From CAVSUB01 sp963730995 (GTDB taxonomy: Bacteria; Acidobacteriota; Vicinamibacteria; Vicinamibacterales; 2-12-FULL-66-21), in contig CAVSUB010000013.1 in NCBI GenBank assembly GCA_963730995.1, forward strand, positions 1,426,001-1,490,000: a stretch of 64,000 nucleotides of DNA, in the 5' to 3' direction. The position numbers and the translations under genes are program-made. How positions within the stretch are numbered: position 1 is the stretch's first letter; each line of letters opens with the position of its first letter. This document shows positions 62,650-64,000 of the stretch, piece by piece. The notes below the pieces were generated by a model. The model saw nothing but the letters and a program-made list of their open reading frames with translations, was not told the DNA's origin and did no database searches.

Positions 62650-63532
62650 CTATCCCCCTCCGAGCAGCAGCGGACCGATCTTGATCAGCGAGGCCACAAT
62701 CGCCAGGCCCGTGGCGCCCAGGCATGCTGCGGCGATGACGAGATGGTCCATGCGCTCTCGCTTCAGCGGGTCGAGCCAGATGCTCGTCAGGTAGCCCCCG
62801 AGAAACCCGCCGGCGTGCGCGTAGTTGTCGATGCCGCCCATGAACAGCCCGAAGAGAAACAGCACGATCGCGTACTGCTTCGCCTGCGTCCCGATCATGC
62901 TGCTCCCGCCGCGCCGACCGTAGTACACCAGCGCGCCGAGCAGCCCGAAGATCGGCGCGGACGCACCCAGCGTGAACGAGGCGCCTCGGAGGAACGGGAT
63001 CGGAAGAGCGGCAAACAGCAGTCCTGCGATGCTGCTGAGGAGGAAGCCCGTCGCGCTCGACACCGTGTAGATGATGACCATGCGACCGGCGCCGTAGACA
63101 TCCGCCGTCGCGGGGCCGAGCTGGCGAACCCAGAGCATGTTGAAAAGGATGTGGAGGGCGCTGCCATGCAGCCATCCGGCGCTCAGCACCGACCACCACA
63201 TGCCGAACCGGAAGATCGGCTCCGCGCCGCTCGCGCCGAATGCGAGCGTGACAACGGTCGACGGGGCGAGAAAGTTCATCACGTTCCCGGGCGAGACCAC
63301 GCTCTCACCCAGAGCGACTGTTCCGATGAGCGTCAATGCATAGAGAATCGAGCAGCCGTAGACGACAAGACTGACGAAGCCCGAGGTCGTTGCCGAAGCG
63401 TCGCAGCATCGGACCGAAGCCCCAGAGGCCCGGGTTGCGCCGCCCGCACGAATAGCATCGATCGTCGTTGACCCCGACCAGCGATCCGCACGAGGAACAC
63501 ACTACGGATCCGGTCTTCTGCCGCCCGAACAT
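62650..63532 (-). pseudogene. Rhomboid-family protein with N-terminal zinc ribbon, frameshifted
   Basis: The first frame (ATG 63532) encodes a zinc ribbon with C-x2-C ('VCSSCGSLVGVNDDRCYSCGRRNPGLWGF') and the start of the first helix. The second frame, to the stop at 62650, encodes the rhomboid core with the serine in 'LGASAPIFGLLGAL' and the histidine in 'NYAHAGGFLGGY'. Deleting one G of GGG near 63385-63395 rebuilds 'NDLGFVSLVVYGCSILYALTLIG'. The serine motif is G-x-S-A instead of GxSG, so proteolytic activity is uncertain. Start is 7 nt after TATGCT. It is divergent from the epimerase gene. Confidence 0.8.
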
Positions 63533-63539
63533 TTCTGCA

Positions 63540-63549
63540 AGCATATATC
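63540..63549. promoter_or_regulatory. Overlapping divergent -10 boxes
   Basis: TATGCT on the minus strand (63545-63540) is 7 nt before ATG 63532. TATATC on the plus strand (63544-63549) is 6 nt before ATG 63556. The gap is 23 nt, as at 61091-61113. Confidence 0.5.
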
Positions 63550-63555
63550 AGCCAC

Positions 63556-64000
63556 ATGCGCGTCCTCGTGACCGGCGGCAGCGGTTATCTCGGCTCCGCG
63601 ATCGCGCGCGCACTCGGTCGCCGCGGGCACTCGCCAATCGTCTTCTCCCGGCATCCGGATCCGACCGTCCCCTGCGTGGCCGGGGATCTCCGGTCGCGCC
63701 AGGACGTCGATGCGGCCGTGCGGCAGGTCGACGCTGTCTGCCACGCCGGAGCTCTCGTCAGCATCTGGCAGCGCCGCAGTGAAGACTTCGACGACGTGAA
63801 CGTCGCCGGTACGCGGCACGTTCTCGACGCCTGCCGGGAGCACCGGATCGCGCGGCTGATCTACACGTCGTCATTCCTGGCCCTGCCGCCTGCGGGGCGC
63901 GAAGCCCCCCTCGCAGCCAACGCCTACCAACGAACCAAGGTGCGCGCACTACAGCTCGTACGGGACGCCGCCCAGGCGGGGCTGTCCGTGGTGACGATGG
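63556..64000 (+). CDS. NAD-dependent epimerase/dehydratase, N-terminal part (cut by window end)
   Basis: 148 codons to the window edge. The Rossmann motif 'VTGGSGYLGSAIARAL' begins right after the start. It is followed by 'VCHAGALVSIWQRRSEDFDDVNVAGTRHVLDAC', 'IYTSSFLAL' and YxxxK in 'YQRTK', all of extended SDRs such as sugar epimerases, dihydroflavonol reductase-like and sterol dehydrogenase-like enzymes. Substrate unknown. Start ATG 63556 is 6 nt after TATATC and divergent from the rhomboid gene. Context beyond the window is missing. Confidence 0.85.
   Translation, partial: MRVLVTGGSGYLGSAIARALGRRGHSPIVFSRHPDPTVPCVAGDLRSRQDVDAAVRQVDAVCHAGALVSIWQRRSEDFDDVNVAGTRHVLDACREHRIARLIYTSSFLALPPAGREAPLAANAYQRTKVRALQLVRDAAQAGLSVVTM

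Overview
The window is GC-rich, gene-dense bacterial chromosome with no phage, plasmid, CRISPR, rRNA or complete tRNA gene. It most likely comes from an Acidobacteriota member, perhaps class Vicinamibacteria. The reasons are an orphan MacB/FtsX-type double permease of the kind expanded in that phylum, a stand-alone PadR regulator, many secreted peptidases, TonB receptors, and REP-like and MITE-like intergenic repeats. The phylum is an inference from gene content, not a measured placement.

Layout. 1-4 kb: a minus-strand operon of two aldehyde dehydrogenases around an SDR, running into a dicarboxylate symporter cut by the window edge. 4-6.3 kb: exported S1/P1-type nuclease, small c-type cytochrome and lipoprotein. 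6.3-11 kb: a frameshifted geranylgeranyl-reductase-like flavoprotein facing a minus-strand set of radical SAM protein, halogenase-like flavoprotein and hot-dog thioesterase. 11-15.6 kb: ECF sigma/anti-sigma pair and a large secreted M14 carboxypeptidase. 15.7-20 kb: two small membrane ORFs, a two-component system and an HtrA/Do protease preceded by three phased 11-bp repeats. 20-26.4 kb: bactofilin, DUF2585 membrane protein, then an overlapping TonB receptor / YfiR / hybrid kinase operon. 27-37.3 kb: glycosyltransferase, PadR, carboxypeptidase-regulatory-like protein, small membrane proteins, HerA-like ATPase, histone H1-like protein, pseudopilin. 37.4-40.4 kb: TAXI-type TRAP transporter. 40.6-46.8 kb: EttA, an ABC exporter and a TonB receptor. 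47-54 kb: zinc peptidase, M28 peptidase, ChaN-like protein, TerC, a domain-permuted aconitase-family enzyme and ApaG. 54-64 kb: Aat, SulP transporter, orphan permease, 2Fe-2S ferredoxin, a hairpin MITE, threonine-dehydrogenase-like SDR, M64 peptidase, rhomboid, and an epimerase cut by the window end.

Three patterns run across the window. First, five genes are each split by a single slip of the same sense (one extra base), and a sixth has its only good ATG out of frame in the same sense; insertion errors are the leading explanation. Second, many start codons lie only 6-8 nt behind a -10-like hexamer, including two divergent pairs separated by exactly 23 nt with overlapping -10 boxes, which points to leaderless transcription. 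Third, at least seven gaps carry short degenerate 'word' repeats of 6-14 bp.

Working picture: a heterotrophic, secretion-rich bacterium with envelope-stress control (two-component system plus HtrA), outer-membrane uptake, and signalling through a YfiR/hybrid-kinase module.
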